Positions 24,796-37,300 of a DNA stretch of 64,000 nt are shown piece after piece. This DNA comes from Apricaphanius iberus. Taxonomy: Eukaryota; Chordata; Actinopteri; Cyprinodontiformes; Aphaniidae. The notes beneath the pieces are model-generated. The model did no database searches. It was not told the DNA's origin and was given only the letters and a program-made list of their open reading frames with translations. The first letter of the stretch is position 1; every line of letters begins with the position of its first letter. The translations under genes and the position numbers were made by a program. Location of the stretch: the NCBI GenBank assembly GCA_028564705.1, contig JAPXFQ010001003.1, positions 811,001-875,000 of the forward strand, given 5' to 3'.

Positions 24796-25105
24796 CTTGT
24801 GTTCTGCGTTTCCACCGAGCGGCAGGACCTTTCCGCAGATCTCATTGATGAATTAAAGTCCGGGTCTCCGCGCTGATCCGAGGCAAGCGAGGAGGTTCGG
24901 TCGTTAAACATCCGGTTCGGGCATCGCGGCGGACCAACGCGGTAGACACTCGTTGGGTTAATTCCAGCTCATTTTGTTTGTGAACACTGTGTTTCTGTCC
25001 TCAGATTTGCTCCGCAGCTCCGGAGATGCTGGACCGACTCCTCTCCCCCGGCGTTGACAGCCCGACGCTCCCCGCTGGTGCATCATGGGAAACGTAGTTA
25101 AATCA
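24796..25105 (-). promoter_or_regulatory. arhgap17: 5' UTR and promoter region of arhgap17-like gene
   Basis: GC- and CpG-rich block immediately upstream, in the minus sense, of the first coding exon, in strong contrast to the AT-rich surroundings. No TATA box is obvious, fitting a CpG-island housekeeping promoter. A TTTCTGTCCTCAG stretch near 24991-25003 could be read as a plus-strand acceptor, but nothing coding follows it. The exact transcription start cannot be placed by eye. Confidence 0.6.
25080..25098 (-). promoter_or_regulatory. ZNF143/SBS-type promoter motif
   Basis: The minus strand reads ACTACGTTTCCCATGATGC, which matches the vertebrate ZNF143 (Staf) SBS1-type consensus ACTACAATTCCC-nnn-ATGC except for GT in place of AA. 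It lies about 285 bp upstream of the arhgap17-like start codon, in a typical promoter position. Function is inferred from the motif only. Confidence 0.55.
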
Positions 25106-25376
<271 letters not shown>

Positions 25377-25904
25377 ACACTTAAGCTTTTATGCCCAAAT
25401 TTCCAAAAGACAAAAGTTTCTTTTTCAATCAATTTGCTTATTTTCAGAACCCTGATATCATTTTTCACAACTCTAGACACAAAACTCAAAGCGGTTATCA
25501 CTTGTAACACGGGCTGTCTAATGTTGAAAACATTGCATTGCGCATTCACATTCAAAAAATAAATTCACGCTGAAATACCACTGAAACATAACTATAGACA
25601 CTATACCAACACTCAAGCCACCAATAGTTTCACTGTGTTATTGTTCGAACAATTATTAAATATTATATTACAAAATAGGTGATACAGGATTCATTATGGT
25701 ACTACATTCACAGTAAATACATCTCTGAAAAAGTACTGCAGTAGTAGAGAGAATACTACAGACACAGTCTGCTGGGATTCCTTACATAGAAAACTTTTAA
25801 CCCACTTTTTGTATAATTGTATTGAAATTAATTTTTTGTAAAATGCCTTGGGATGACATCTGTTGTGAATTGGTGCTATATAAATACCAGCATCAATTCT
25901 CATA
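25377..25904. other. Intergenic sequence without recognised feature
   Basis: AT-rich DNA upstream of the arhgap17-like promoter. No exon or repeat that I can name, apart from a short GTGAATTGGTGCTATATAAAT phrase near 25865, typical of the tail of fish SINE or LINE copies. Confidence 0.4.
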
Positions 25905-27032
25905 GATACACTTGCATAAAGTTAGGGATTTTGTAGGATTATAGGCATCAGATTTTAATATCAGGTGTATGATCAACCAGTTATGCCAAACAGGTGCTAA
26001 TGATCAGCAATGTCACAAGTAGGTTGAAACATGTAGCTTCATGACATGGCAAGATTGAGCACAGCAAAAAACACAAGGTCGTTCTACTGCATTAGCAAGG
26101 TTCCTCCCAGACAAAGAGTTCAAAGCAGACTGGAGTTTCAAGATGTGCCTGTTCAAGCTCTTTTGAAGAAGCACAAAGGCCATATTGAGGAAACTTAGTG
26201 CAGCAGATGAAAGACATATCGAGCTTATTACCCTGTGAAATCGGAAGATGTCAAGCAGAGCCATCAGCTCAGATCTGGCATAAACCAGTGGGACTCAGGT
26301 ACACCCATTACTGTCTAGCAGAAGTGGTTGACGTGGAAGAATTGCAGCCAAATAGCCATACTTCGCGTGGAATCAAGACCAAGCAACTCAAGTATACATA
26401 AAAACAGAGGAACTGGTGTGCAGAAAAAATGGCAGTAGGTTATCTAGAGGGCAGTTTTTTCATCGAAGGGCTGGAGAGAGGTACAATGAGTGTCTGCAGG
26501 CAACAGTGAAGCATGGTCCTTAGACGTTTGGGGCTGAATTTTTGCTAATTGGGTTGGAGATTTGGTCAGGATTAATAGTGTTCTCATTGCTGATAAATAC
26601 AGGCAGATACTTATCTACAATGAGTCATATCATTTCTTCAGCGTAAAGAAGAACATGAAGTCCTGAAAGTAATGGCGTGGCCCCCAAAGAGTCCTGATCT
26701 CAACATCATTGAGTGGGTCTGGGTTTGTATGAAGTAACAGAAGAATGTGAGGAAGACTGCATCTACTGATATGTGTTTAGTTCTCCAATATGTTTGGAAA
26801 AACCACCAGCTGAGTTTCTTCAAAAACATTTTGCAGGTCTACCTAGCTGAATTAATTATTTTTTGAAGGCAAAGGGTGGTGAAACCAAATATTGATTTGG
26901 TTTATCTTTTGTTCATTCGCTGCATTTTGTTGATTGTTAAAAATAAATGATTAACACTTCCATTTCTAAAGAAACATTATTTGTTTAAAGCATTTTTTTC
27001 CTCACCTAGAGTGTAAAACTTTTGCACATGTA
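25905..27032 (+). mobile_element. Degenerate Tc1-like transposon
   Basis: The right end (GTGTAAAACTTTTGCACATG near 27010-27032) and the decayed left end (ACACTTGCATAAAGTTAG near 25907) are inverted relatives, as in Tc1-like elements with GTGCAAAAGTTTTA-type termini. Near 26690-26735 AGTCCTGATCTCAACATCAT followed by TGAGTGGGTCTGGGTT encodes the conserved SPDLNIIEWVW around the third catalytic residue. Every frame is broken by stops, so no transposase product is expected. Confidence 0.75.
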
Positions 27033-28304
27033 TATAATAATTACGAATTTGTGTTAGTTTTTCTCCTATAAAGGTTAAAATCAATAGCCATAATAACAGC
27101 AGCATGATGTAAGCTAATTACAAATAACGCAACCATAGTAAGGATTTTGAACACATAGTAAATCCTAGGAATGATGAAGCATCTGGTCCTGCTTAAGGCC
27201 CCAAAAATACATGGGCATTTCTAAATCATTATGGACAAATACCAGATACCAGGCCAGTTACGCTGTTGTCAGATTCGTAACAAACTGACATGACGAGAAC
27301 ATTAACAAGATTGAGAAAGGAACAGAAACCAGTTATTTTCACATCACTATTAGCAGTGTTTTCTAAAGACAACACCTAATATTTACAAGTATATGTTTTA
27401 CCTGAATAACAGAAGGGTCAGATTATAACCATTATGTCTTTATAGCTTTAAACTGGTAAAATTATCAGTAATATTTCATTTTTTGTATGGTGCTATAAGT
27501 TTAAAACAGTAATGATAGTAATAACTAATTAAGAACAACTAGAAAATCATGTTCTGTTAAACAACATTCTTAATGAGAAATTTAAGTAAGGGCCTAATCA
27601 GGTAAAGATTGCCATCTGGAGGCGCAAGAGTAAGGGAACCGCACAATTATAATTCATTTAATGTATCTTCTGATCTGTTTTACATTTCGTGACCTTAATC
27701 CAAAACGTTCATGCATTTGTTTGGATTTTATCTAGGAGACCGGGATGGTTAGACATGAAGACACAGTGGCGGTTTCCAAAGAAGTAGGGTTTATTTCCCC
27801 AAAAATATAAAACTCAATAAACACAGGGGCCTTAAAAGAGGCCAAATGAAGAAAACCTAACTGAAACCATAAAGGTGTTTTAACATAACCTCAAACTAAC
27901 TGCTTAACCAAACAAATAGACTGAATGACCTAACAAACAAGAACTAATAGAAGCTTAAATACTGGCTGATGAGATCAGATTGACACACAATTACTCAAAA
28001 CTAAATAAAGTTAACAAAAAAGAAAGAAAACATTACAACTAACTTAACTCATACAAAAAGTTGAACAAACAGTATTTTCCTCCCCTATGGTGGAGCTCAG
28101 CACTTCCTGTTTGACGTGAAGGTTCCATCTGCTGTGCAGGCGCCTAGTGTTGTTTGAACATAAACTCCTCAGTGTGGGTTAAAAAAAAGTTTTTATACAG
28201 TCTTAAAACCTGGATTATATTTTCTGTCAAAAACATGTGTGACAGTGTGAGTCCTGTGACTATGGCTCTAATTATTCATGTGCCCTGGTTGCTTGACCAC
28301 AGAG
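27033..28304. other. Intergenic sequence without recognised feature
   Basis: No supported gene. The segment 27740-28060 (GTTTATTTCCCCAAAAATAT, then GGGGCCTTAAAAGAGGCC) has the look of an interspersed repeat, but I cannot name it. Confidence 0.35.
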
Positions 28305-28309
28305 ATATT

Positions 28310-28420
28310 CCTTTGGCCGACTGGTTAGTGTGCATGATTTTCAACCAGTAGTTGTGGGATCGAAGCACGTTCTAAGCTGAGTATGCCACTTTGTTTTAAA
28401 TAACTGCACAGTAGTAGTAG
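28310..28420 (+). repeat. tRNA-derived SINE-like remnant
   Basis: GGCCGACTGGTTAGTGTGCA resembles a tRNA A box and, about 30 bp later, GTGGGATCGAAGCACG resembles a B box. Cloverleaf pairing is not preserved and flanking structure is lost, so this is a SINE head rather than a working tRNA gene. Confidence 0.5.
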
Positions 28421-28539
28421 ACCCCTTGACCTTAAATCACGGTGAAGGGGTTTGAGTGTCCCAATGATCCTAGGAGCTAAGTTGTCGGGGGCTTTATGTC
28501 TGTGTTCATCCATGGCAAACTGGTCCTATGTGAGGGATC

Positions 28540-28966
28540 AGACAAAGCGCAGCCCGAAGAACCCTATGATGAGAGGAAACTTTGGACTCAGTGTTCCCTT
28601 GGGCCGCGGGCCGATCCTCGGCTGCAGAAGCTGGCTCTTGGGGCGTGAAACGTCACCTCTCTTGTGGGGAAGGAGCCGGGGTGCGAGGTTGAGAGGTTCC
28701 GACTGGACATCGTCGGCCTTGCCTCGACGCATGGCTCTGGCTCTGGAACCCGTCTCCTCTGGAGGGGTTGGACTCTCTTCCACTCTGGAGGTGCTCCTGT
28801 TGAGAGGCGCCGAGCTGGGATGGGCATACTTGTTGCCCCCCATCTCGGCATCTGTAGGTTGGGGTTCACCCTGGTGAATGAGAGGGTAACCTCCCTCCGC
28901 CTACGGGTGGGGGGACGGGTCCTGACTATTGTTGGTGTTTATGTACCAAACAGTAGATCAGATTAA
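28540..28966 (+). mobile_element. LINE fragment: N-terminal part of apurinic-type endonuclease ORF
   Basis: The frame 28664-28966 encodes VERFRLDIVGLASTHGSGSG, then RAGMGILVAPHL and LRLRVGGRVLTIVGVYVPNS, which correspond to the start of the APE-type endonuclease of a fish non-LTR retrotransposon, probably of the RTE or I/Nimb type. The upstream part (NVTSL-like) is in another frame around 28640, so a frameshift separates them. The copy stops abruptly at about 28966. The GC-rich base composition stands out from the flanks. A 141-residue overlapping frame at 28452-28877 is a shadow. Confidence 0.75.
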
Positions 28967-30500
28967 ACAGTCAACGTTGTTTTTTTTTACTGATAAGCTG
29001 TATAAATGAGTTTCTATTAGTATGGTCTACATGTCTCTTCATTATTTTAATTGTTTTAGTAAATTTTAGTAAAAAAAAAAATTTCTACCAAAAAAAACAT
29101 CAGTGGAGTGCCCTCTTCAGGTTAAAACGTTACACTGTACTTGAATTTGAATAACAGAGCATTCTTACCAGCTCAGCCTCAGTGGAGACATCGGCCTTAA
29201 ACATACTAACTCTCAAAAATCTTCATTTTTATTTATCCTTTATCTACCCCTTATTCCCAGTTGAGGTCAAGTGGTGCTGGAGGATATAATGTATAATTTA
29301 AAATGTGTTCCTGTATGTTGGATCATTATTCAAAATGTACTTTCTTTTGTCACCAATTTGTTGAGATTACAGTAATATTGTACATTGACTTAGACATATA
29401 TTGACCTTTAACTTAATTAGATGCTATCCTTCTGGATCCAAAATAACTCTTTCTCAAGTCAAAATAAAACACAAAAATATTTTCCAAAAAGATAAGCTTG
29501 GAATCAATTAATTATTGGAGAGATGTAGGGCTATTAAATTGTTTTTGTGCATTCTTCCTATTATGTAGCTAATCAAAAGAAAGTTGAGGCCTGTCTAACA
29601 GGTGGGGGGCCACCATTATCTCCCCTCACCCCAGCTCAGGAGTTGGCTCTGTGTAGGCTGACCAGTCGTTCATGGCTTTCCTAGGGGCACTATATCATCT
29701 TCCTTCCAGTGACTTATAATTTATGCTAATATAATCTAATTAAATAACTATCTTTTCTGCCAGTTAATTGCATTTTAATGCATTTGGCAGTAGTCATCAT
29801 TTCACAATGCAGGGTTGTTTTATTTAGCTGCATATAATGTGTTCTGTAATCTTATTTGAAATACTCTTACATGTTAATAATATGTTTGTGAAATGTTTTT
29901 TGTATGCTTGTAATAGGAAATGGGCTTTGTTCTACAGTTTCTGGTTGACAAAAATAAGTTTTTATGACCAAATATAGTATAATCTGTGCTTCCATGTCCA
30001 AAGGATCATAATTTAAAAGTTCATGCCACGTTCAGTACCCTCTCTTGAACAAACATACCCAGAACGTAACCTGGTCCAGAGCAGGTTAGATTCAACAATT
30101 AAGTTTCTATGGTTACTAACATACCTTGAAAGATACTGCCGTTTTTTTGGAACAGAAAGTTGAGGTTATCCACAAACTTACCCTTAAATTTATCTGGTTA
30201 TGTCACATAACCTGCTTTCTGGAACGGACCCCTGGACATGGAGGTAGTGGTAGGATAAGCATCAGTTAATAGTCATTGTGACTGATGTAAACCAGATTAT
30301 TCTATTCATTATCAAATTGTTAAATGTTTGTATTGAAATATTTACTTCTCAATAAGCGTATTTTGTTTTAGTATAATCATTATTATTGTTATTATGCTTT
30401 TTAAATGAACAGTTTTGCTACTTACATGTTTATTTGGTTGCTTTATTCTACCATATTTTGTGTGAGACTGTATTTATGGTTGATCTTCTGGCACAAATCT
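28967..30500. other. Intergenic sequence upstream of stx4
   Basis: AT-rich. No exon, RNA gene or repeat recognised. Confidence 0.4.
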
Positions 30501-30716
30501 TGTTCCATTTATAATCGTGTGTTTCTTGTCTGTCAAACGAGGGCGCCAACACGCTGCCGGTTGTTGTATTGACCGCAGAAGAAGCGGTGTTACTGCTGGA
30601 GTTTGGTTGTTGAATGACAGAAGAGGGAAACTTTCGGGAGTTTCAAAGCTCTTGTTTCTCTTCAGCGCCGGGCTGCAGCTGGTTTTAACACCGGATTGTG
30701 AATCTTTTTCGGAAAA
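30501..30716 (+). promoter_or_regulatory. stx4: Presumed stx4 promoter and 5' UTR
   Basis: GC content rises just before the stx4 start codon and no TATA box is evident. The ATG context (GGAAAAATGC, with A at -3) is acceptable for initiation. A 74-codon frame at 30517-30741 runs across the start codon in another phase and is not considered real. The transcription start is not determined. Confidence 0.45.
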
Positions 30717-30746
30717 ATGCGGGACCGTACAAAAGAATTAGGAAAT
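30717..30746 (+). CDS. stx4: stx4 coding exon 1
   Basis: Encodes [10 protein letters not shown], the start of the N peptide through which syntaxin-4 binds Munc18c (family knowledge). Donor AAT|GTGAGT; phase 0. Confidence 0.9.
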
Positions 30747-31301
30747 GTGAGTTTCAAAGTTAGCGGCTAGCATTGGCGAGCTAACCTGCTAATAGAAAAG
30801 TTCATTCGTTTAGTCGAGGGGCGACCTTAAGCACCAGGATGTCGTGACGGGTTTTAGTGAAACAAAAACACGGGGTCTGATGTTAAAGTAACTGTGTTTA
30901 AATTGTTGTTTTTTCTGAGTTTTAGTGGTATTTGATTCAGAACTTCCGTTTGAGCAGTGTGAGGATCTGTGAGGCCGGGGGGGGGGGTGACTCCTGGGCA
31001 GGGCTGCAGGGGAAGCAGCACATCCTTAGTGAACTCTTATGTCTGTGTGGATCTGTTTTACTACATCTACAGAAGGCCGAGGCTTCAGATGACGACGAAG
31101 AAGGCAAAGCCCTGATGATCAAACCTGGAACGTCTTCAGCTAAAGATGACAAGGAGAATGACGCTTTCTTCAAAAAGGTGAGGCCAGATGAGAGGAGGAG
31201 GAAAACCTCCATCCTTACACGTGTGGGGGACATATGAGAATCATAGTTTCCCATGAGCAATAAATGGGATTGACCTTATAGTTCATTGTCTACTGGATTC
31301 A

Positions 31302-31350
<49 letters not shown>

Positions 31351-34300
31351 CTAGATAGATAGATACTTTATCTCCAAAAAAGGGGGACATTCGATTCTAG
31401 TGGGCGTATATTTAGAAATATATCTTTGATTAAAATTTTAAACTAAAACCTCTTGTCAAATTACTTGCAGAACATTTTTTCTGATTTATGTATAACAATG
31501 CTCTGCAAAAATATCTGCTGCTCAGACTTGACAGAAAAACTGAAATAAGTATTGACCAGAGAAAGTCTGGTTGTTGTACCTCTAATCTAAAGTTTTGCTG
31601 TATTTAGGAAGAAAATTGGACAAAGTTGCTTCAGGAGAAAGTCTTCCAGTTTCAGAATAAATTTAGAGAAGCTTGATTATGTAGGAGTGGCTCCTGGTGA
31701 ATCACTGTTTGACTGGGTTTCCTTAAACCGGAAATGTTTTCCCTTCGTGTCGTCATAATAAATATTTTACTGCATTGTAGCTACGATCAAATTGTAACTG
31801 AATTTTAATCTGATCTGTCTGCATGGCTGGATTTGAATTCCTCTATATAAATGGATCTGTGTGTTAATTATCGCAAGATTGCATTTGTTGAATATGCTCC
31901 ATTTAAACAATTTCAATGTAATTAAATTAGCAAAAATGTTGTAAAAAAATAGGGATGCACCAATACTGTTATCGGGGTGATACCGTTCTAATGAACCAAT
32001 ACTTAAAATGTGGAAACGCTGCAATAATTTCACAAAAAAGTTAATTTTTCACACAGAATATTAGTTTTGTGGTAATTTTTATTAATGTTTTATTTTTGTC
32101 TAAGTCACCATCATTTGTTGTATAAAGCAGAGAAGAAAACAAAAACTGTCTTACAACTCATTGCATTTTTGGGTGTGGTAGAGGTACCAGCATTGATACT
32201 CAGTATCACAGCAGTTTGAAAAAAAAGCGATGATGTTTTACATGTTTCAGTAAGACATCAAAGAAATAAGTACAGAACGTCTAAATACCTTCCTACCCTT
32301 GTATGGTCTTGATGGGGCTGGTATCGGTCTCCAGCAATCATTGGGTTAGAGGCGGGGTTCACCCTGGACTGGTGGCCAATCCATCACAGAGTGTAACTCT
32401 GTTTAATTCAAACATATTTTTTGAGATTGCCTTAAAATTCAAGCTTTTTTTAATTAAATAAACTGGACATTTCCTGACATTGGAGCCCTCACATCAAAAC
32501 GACGCTCGGCATAGAGTTCAACTAAAGTATACAATCCTTTTCCGAAACAAGGAGCATTCTGAATAGTTCTTTACCCATGTACAGTACCACATTTCCCCAA
32601 CGCTGCATGAAAATATCTACTATCAGTTGTGAAACTGGGAGTCATTTGTTATGCAAACCTCTTTCAGTTTCTGTCTGGTGGCCAATGGGTGGCAATTGTT
32701 CCAGTTCACTGTTGTTATTCTGGCAGCTAAGAAGAGCATCTACAAAAATCATCCTCGCTCCGCATATCTGCTTCATAACATACTTGAGATGCTTTGATCC
32801 AGGTTTTATTTGGGTTCAGATCAGATTCCATTATGTAAATTTAAATACCTCCCAACAGAGCGGTTTCCTAATCTAGTTTTACCTCAATGTTTTACTTCTG
32901 TTTTTGTCTAAATCATGTTATGATTATGAAACGAATCCACACAGGCTAGAGCTGTGAAGGACGTAGAGCTGCAATTTGGCTCCATTGCTTCTGTTGTGTA
33001 CAATTCAAAAGATTCATAGTTACATAAAAGGCTTCAGAACGATGAGTGGCTACATTGCTAGTAGTAAAAAAAAAAAAAATAGGCAGTGGATGATACTTTG
33101 AGTGTATCTAATGTCTGTTATTATCAGAAAAACCCAAAACTGAAACCTAAATTAGCAGGTAAGGCCAGGACAGAGCTGGGGTTGTTTTGACAACATTTTA
33201 GGCTTTTCTAATCCCAGTTTCCTTGTTCCCTCTAGCCTAGGTCATGGACTGGGATTTTTGTTTTCAGTAAAAAAAAAAAAGGTCTTGGTGTGAGAAAACC
33301 ATAAAAAATATTTAAAGGCACATTTTTTTTACATGAGTGAAATCAGTACCAACAGACATGACCCAGACATAACCAAGCAGGGTCGTGGTCTGTTGACTCT
33401 CCTGTTACCATAATAAACAAGCATCCGCCGTTACTGGTTCACAATGTCTTTTCTTTGGGAATTGAAGTCAAAACTAAAGAAAAGCGGGAAATAAGAAAAC
33501 ATTTTATGTGGTCCACCCTGAACCGTAGTAATGCGGTTTTATTATTCTGATAAACAAATTATTGCAAAGGCTTGTCTTGTTGATAATCCCCTTAGTTAAA
33601 GAGAAACTAGAATAGATGGACTATTAAAATTTTAACTCACAGAACAGTATTTAGGCCTGTACTTCAGTTTTTTATGTTGTTGTTCACTTCATGAAGTATC
33701 TGATCTGTGCAGTGAAGAGAAGATCAGGACTAATGTGGCCTGGGTTCACTAGCATCCCGCTGAGGGATTCACACAGCAGGAAAAACCCGCATCAAATCCC
33801 ACGTTTCCTTGCATGTTTGAACTGTATCGGACTTTTAAAATCTCTTTCCCCAAATAAGACCCAGGTCATTTGTAATACTAAATCCGTACATATCCGATGT
33901 TTTTAAAAGCGGCTTGAGTCGAGGTGGATCTCTAAATATTTTCCCTCTATGTCCTCCTTTCTCCAATTAATTTGTCAACATTTTGTGGCTTCCGACTGTG
34001 TAGGAATTGACAAACACCAACGTCTGTAGCCGACGCTTTTACTCATGTAATCGGGGCTTGTTGTGTGTGTGAACCGTTCGCGCTGGAGAGTGTTTGCTGT
34101 CGTATTTCAGCTACCGCATGAATAACCACACACCCACAAAGAGCCGATTTGATCAGAATAAATTGAGCACAATTTGCAATAAGAAACTCTCAGATGTAAT
34201 TCTTGTTCCAGTTGTGACCAGCACTGTTACACAGACGTCCGTCTTTGTTTTAGCAAGTTGTGCTAATTTTGTGAGTCTCACTTTTCTCCACATAATCACT

Positions 34301-37300
34301 GTTTTCCAATGAGGGTTTTGACTGCACCAATGTGATGCGTTGGAAAGATGATGAATGCGATTTTTAGTGTGAAAGCATCTATGACTACATCAAGGCTGTA
34401 GAAGTTACCAAATAGTTTGTATAAAATTGTCTGAAATATAAATGAACATTGCAGCCTGTGCTCCTTTGTGTTTCAGGTGCAAGAAATTCACGAGGGGCTG
34501 CACAATCTTAAAAGGATGGTGGCCGACCTGGAGAACAAGCAGAAAACGGTTCTGGGCGTGGCGCTTCCAGAAGACAGTACGTGTTCCTGTTCAGGACGGA
34601 CTGTAGCCAACAAATGGTTAAATGCACTGTCAAAAGACTGTCGGACTCATGTCACTTTGAAATGATTGATAAAACAGCGTTTTTTTAATGGAAGCAAACA
34701 TTTCCGCACGTACATGTCTAATATTTGCATCGCCTCATTGCTGTAACTGAATCCTCTGTTAGGCATGAAGAAAGAGCTCCAAACTCTTCGAGACGAGATC
34801 AAGACATTGGCGGGCCAGATCCAGAGGAAGCTGAAGAGTGAGTGTTTGTTAAACGGGAGCTTTTGATTCTCAGCCTCTGTAATGTAAAACATCAATGTTT
34901 TTTCTTCTCAGCTATTGAGCCTAAAAAGGGAGATGACGATGGGAAATATATTCCGGTCAACGTTCGGATGCAGCGCACTCAGGTAACGTCTTAACTGGGA
35001 AACTATTGGTTTCCTGGAGATTTTTAACAATCCCTAGTGTTTAAACGCTTAGACATACATGGGAAAATCAACAAGGACATCTAAAATATTAGAATACAAT
35101 TGAAAGTACATTTTTAAGTACCATAGGATATTTTCTTTTATTTAACATAATTTTTGGATTATAAGCCTTTTTTGCTTCTGACCCTTTACAAGGATGGGGT
35201 TAATTTAAATATGTTTTTTTTTTTACTGGCTAACTGTTATATAGACATGAGGGAAGATAAAGTGCCGAAGAATACAGTACCGGTAGATTTGATGTACACA
35301 TCCTCGTCTTGGACAACGCACGAATATATGCAACTTTTAAGCTAAAGGCAATCGAGCTGGCTGTCAAAGAAGGAAGTAGAGCTACTGCATCAATGAATCG
35401 ATGGTGAGATGTTAGAGGAAGCAGCGGGAAGAACTGAGTCAGTGTGAAAAGATGACAAAAGGTTTCAGAGGAAAAAAGCCACTGAAGATGATTTCAATGG
35501 CTTTACTGAGGAGGAGGAAGATGGAGACCATCTACTTTTCTGGTTGGCTAAAGTAAAGAAAACATGGGGATTTTATTCAGGAGCGGCCTTTATGTGTACA
35601 AAATGTATTTTCTTTTCAAATTGGGCTAGTGTGGCTTATATTCACGTACGCTCAATAGTCCAAAAAAATTAGGGTACTTGCATGCAGCCACCTTATTAGA
35701 CTTTTTCTTTCTGCTGAACTTTCCATTTTACTGCTTGGAAACAGCACTCTGAACCACCATTCCCTTAGACTCTAGGACCCTGTTTATCAAATATGACTTA
35801 AAAAATGAAGGCAACTTTTGACCACTTTACCCCAGCTTTTTCCTTCCACTAAATTTTCTATTGAAACACTTGGATACAGAAGACTGAACTGCCAGCTTCT
35901 TTCTTTCTTTACCCTCCTTGTTGAGGTTGAACTTCTTCTGACATAGTGGGACTTTACCATAATTAATTTTTTGTTTCAGAAATTGGTCTCAAGTAACGTT
36001 GTGAATTTCCTAAAAAGGCAGTTTGGGTTTTTTTATTAGCTGCAAGCTATAATAATAAACACCAGAAATTAAAAGTTCATATAAATGTCAATCGATTCGT
36101 AGTGATTTGAGTTGAGATGTACAATCTTTTTTCGTTTTTTTACAGATTTAATTAAATAAATGAACTTTTCAGTAATGTAACATACTGAGATGCAGCCGTA
36201 TAGCTGAATTGGACTGTGTTCGGAAGAGCAACATAGTTGTTTGTTTTCCAGGCTTAAATACATTCCTGTCTGTTTTCCCAGCATGGTGTTCTGTCCAAGG
36301 AGTTTGTGGAGTTGATGGGCCACTGTAACACTATCCAGGCCCAATACAGAGACCGCAACGTGGAGCGAATACAGCGGCAGCTAAAGATCAGTCAGTACAC
36401 AAACATCTTCGTTCGTTCTTTCTTTCTTTCTTCGGCTTTTATCTTTTTTCTTTCTTCAGCTTTTATCTTTTTTCTTTCTTCAGCTTTTATTTGTGGTTTT
36501 ACTGCCCAAATAATCACTTCCTCATTGGCTCAGCTGCTGCAGGTTGCCATGACGGTGATCGATGCACGTGTGTCTCCTTTCGAAATTTGGCTTAAAAGCG
36601 ACAACCACTTTACATTTACAAACCTCACATACGTGCAAATTTGGAAAGAGATGCATGAAGTACACAAACGTCTTTAAATTACTTGAGCAAGAACAAAACG
36701 AACAAAAAAGTCAAATAATTGATGTCATCTAATTTAAATGGATTATATATCTGCATATGATTTCAAAATGGAAAAGGTGACATTTGTGAGGATGCTGCAG
36801 GTCATTTCTTAACTTTCCAAGGTGATGCAGCAATCATGTTAGTTTCTGTTTCTTTATCTGAAGTCTGCTTCGGGGAATTCAAGATGGGGAAGACCGATTC
36901 TTCACAACATGGCAAGATCAATCTTAGCTGGGCGAGTTTTTTGTCTCTGGAATTATTGTTACTGTAAATAAAACGCTCAAAATGAGCTACAAAAATTGTA
37001 TTTTCTATCACCTAACAAAAGTTGGTGTTTAGTTGTAAGTTAAGGACGTATTTAGTGAAAAGCAGAATAATCCAATGTGGGAATGACGAGCGGTTCTAGC
37101 CAGCACGTTTCCTACCATTTTATGCCTTCAAATTCTAAGGCAATCAGTTCACACACATAGTTGAACCAGTACTGTGTGACATTTATATTTAATGAGACGT
37201 AAGCTACCAGAAGGGAGCCGTCAGACTCTTCAACCTGAGCCAGATGTCTGCAGCACCTCAGACAGGTTTTAATGGGAGCCGCCCTGATTAAGTGTTTGAG

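Larger units (their letters stand above)
31178..34476. other. stx4 intron 2, with repeat remnants
   Basis: About 3.3 kb without coding potential that I can support. It holds the AT repeat, a hAT-like MITE at 31942 and, near 32310-32395, a phrase (GGTTCACCCTGGACTGGTGG) typical of the 3' half of a common fish SINE. The overlapping frames at 32577-34312 have no family content. Confidence 0.5.

Noticed and set aside
24991..25082. Possible plus-strand acceptor (TTTCTGTCCTCAG) before an ATG at 25026 next to the arhgap17-like promoter
   Set aside because: The following plus-strand sequence has no sustained frame or known protein; it is more simply promoter DNA of the minus-strand gene.
28310..28420. 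Possible tRNA gene with A- and B-box-like motifs
   Set aside because: The stems do not pair into a cloverleaf and the context is repeat DNA, so it is kept only as a SINE-like remnant.
28452..28877. 141-codon plus-strand frame and overlapping minus-strand frames
   Set aside because: They overlap a LINE endonuclease fragment in the wrong phase or strand and are explained by its GC-rich sequence.
30517..30741. 74-codon frame overlapping the stx4 start
   Set aside because: It is in a different phase from the syntaxin start [10 protein letters not shown] and shows no recognisable content.
36306..36677. 123-codon frame continuing from stx4 exon 6
   Set aside because: Only its first third is exon; the rest is intron tandem repeat beyond a good donor at 36391.
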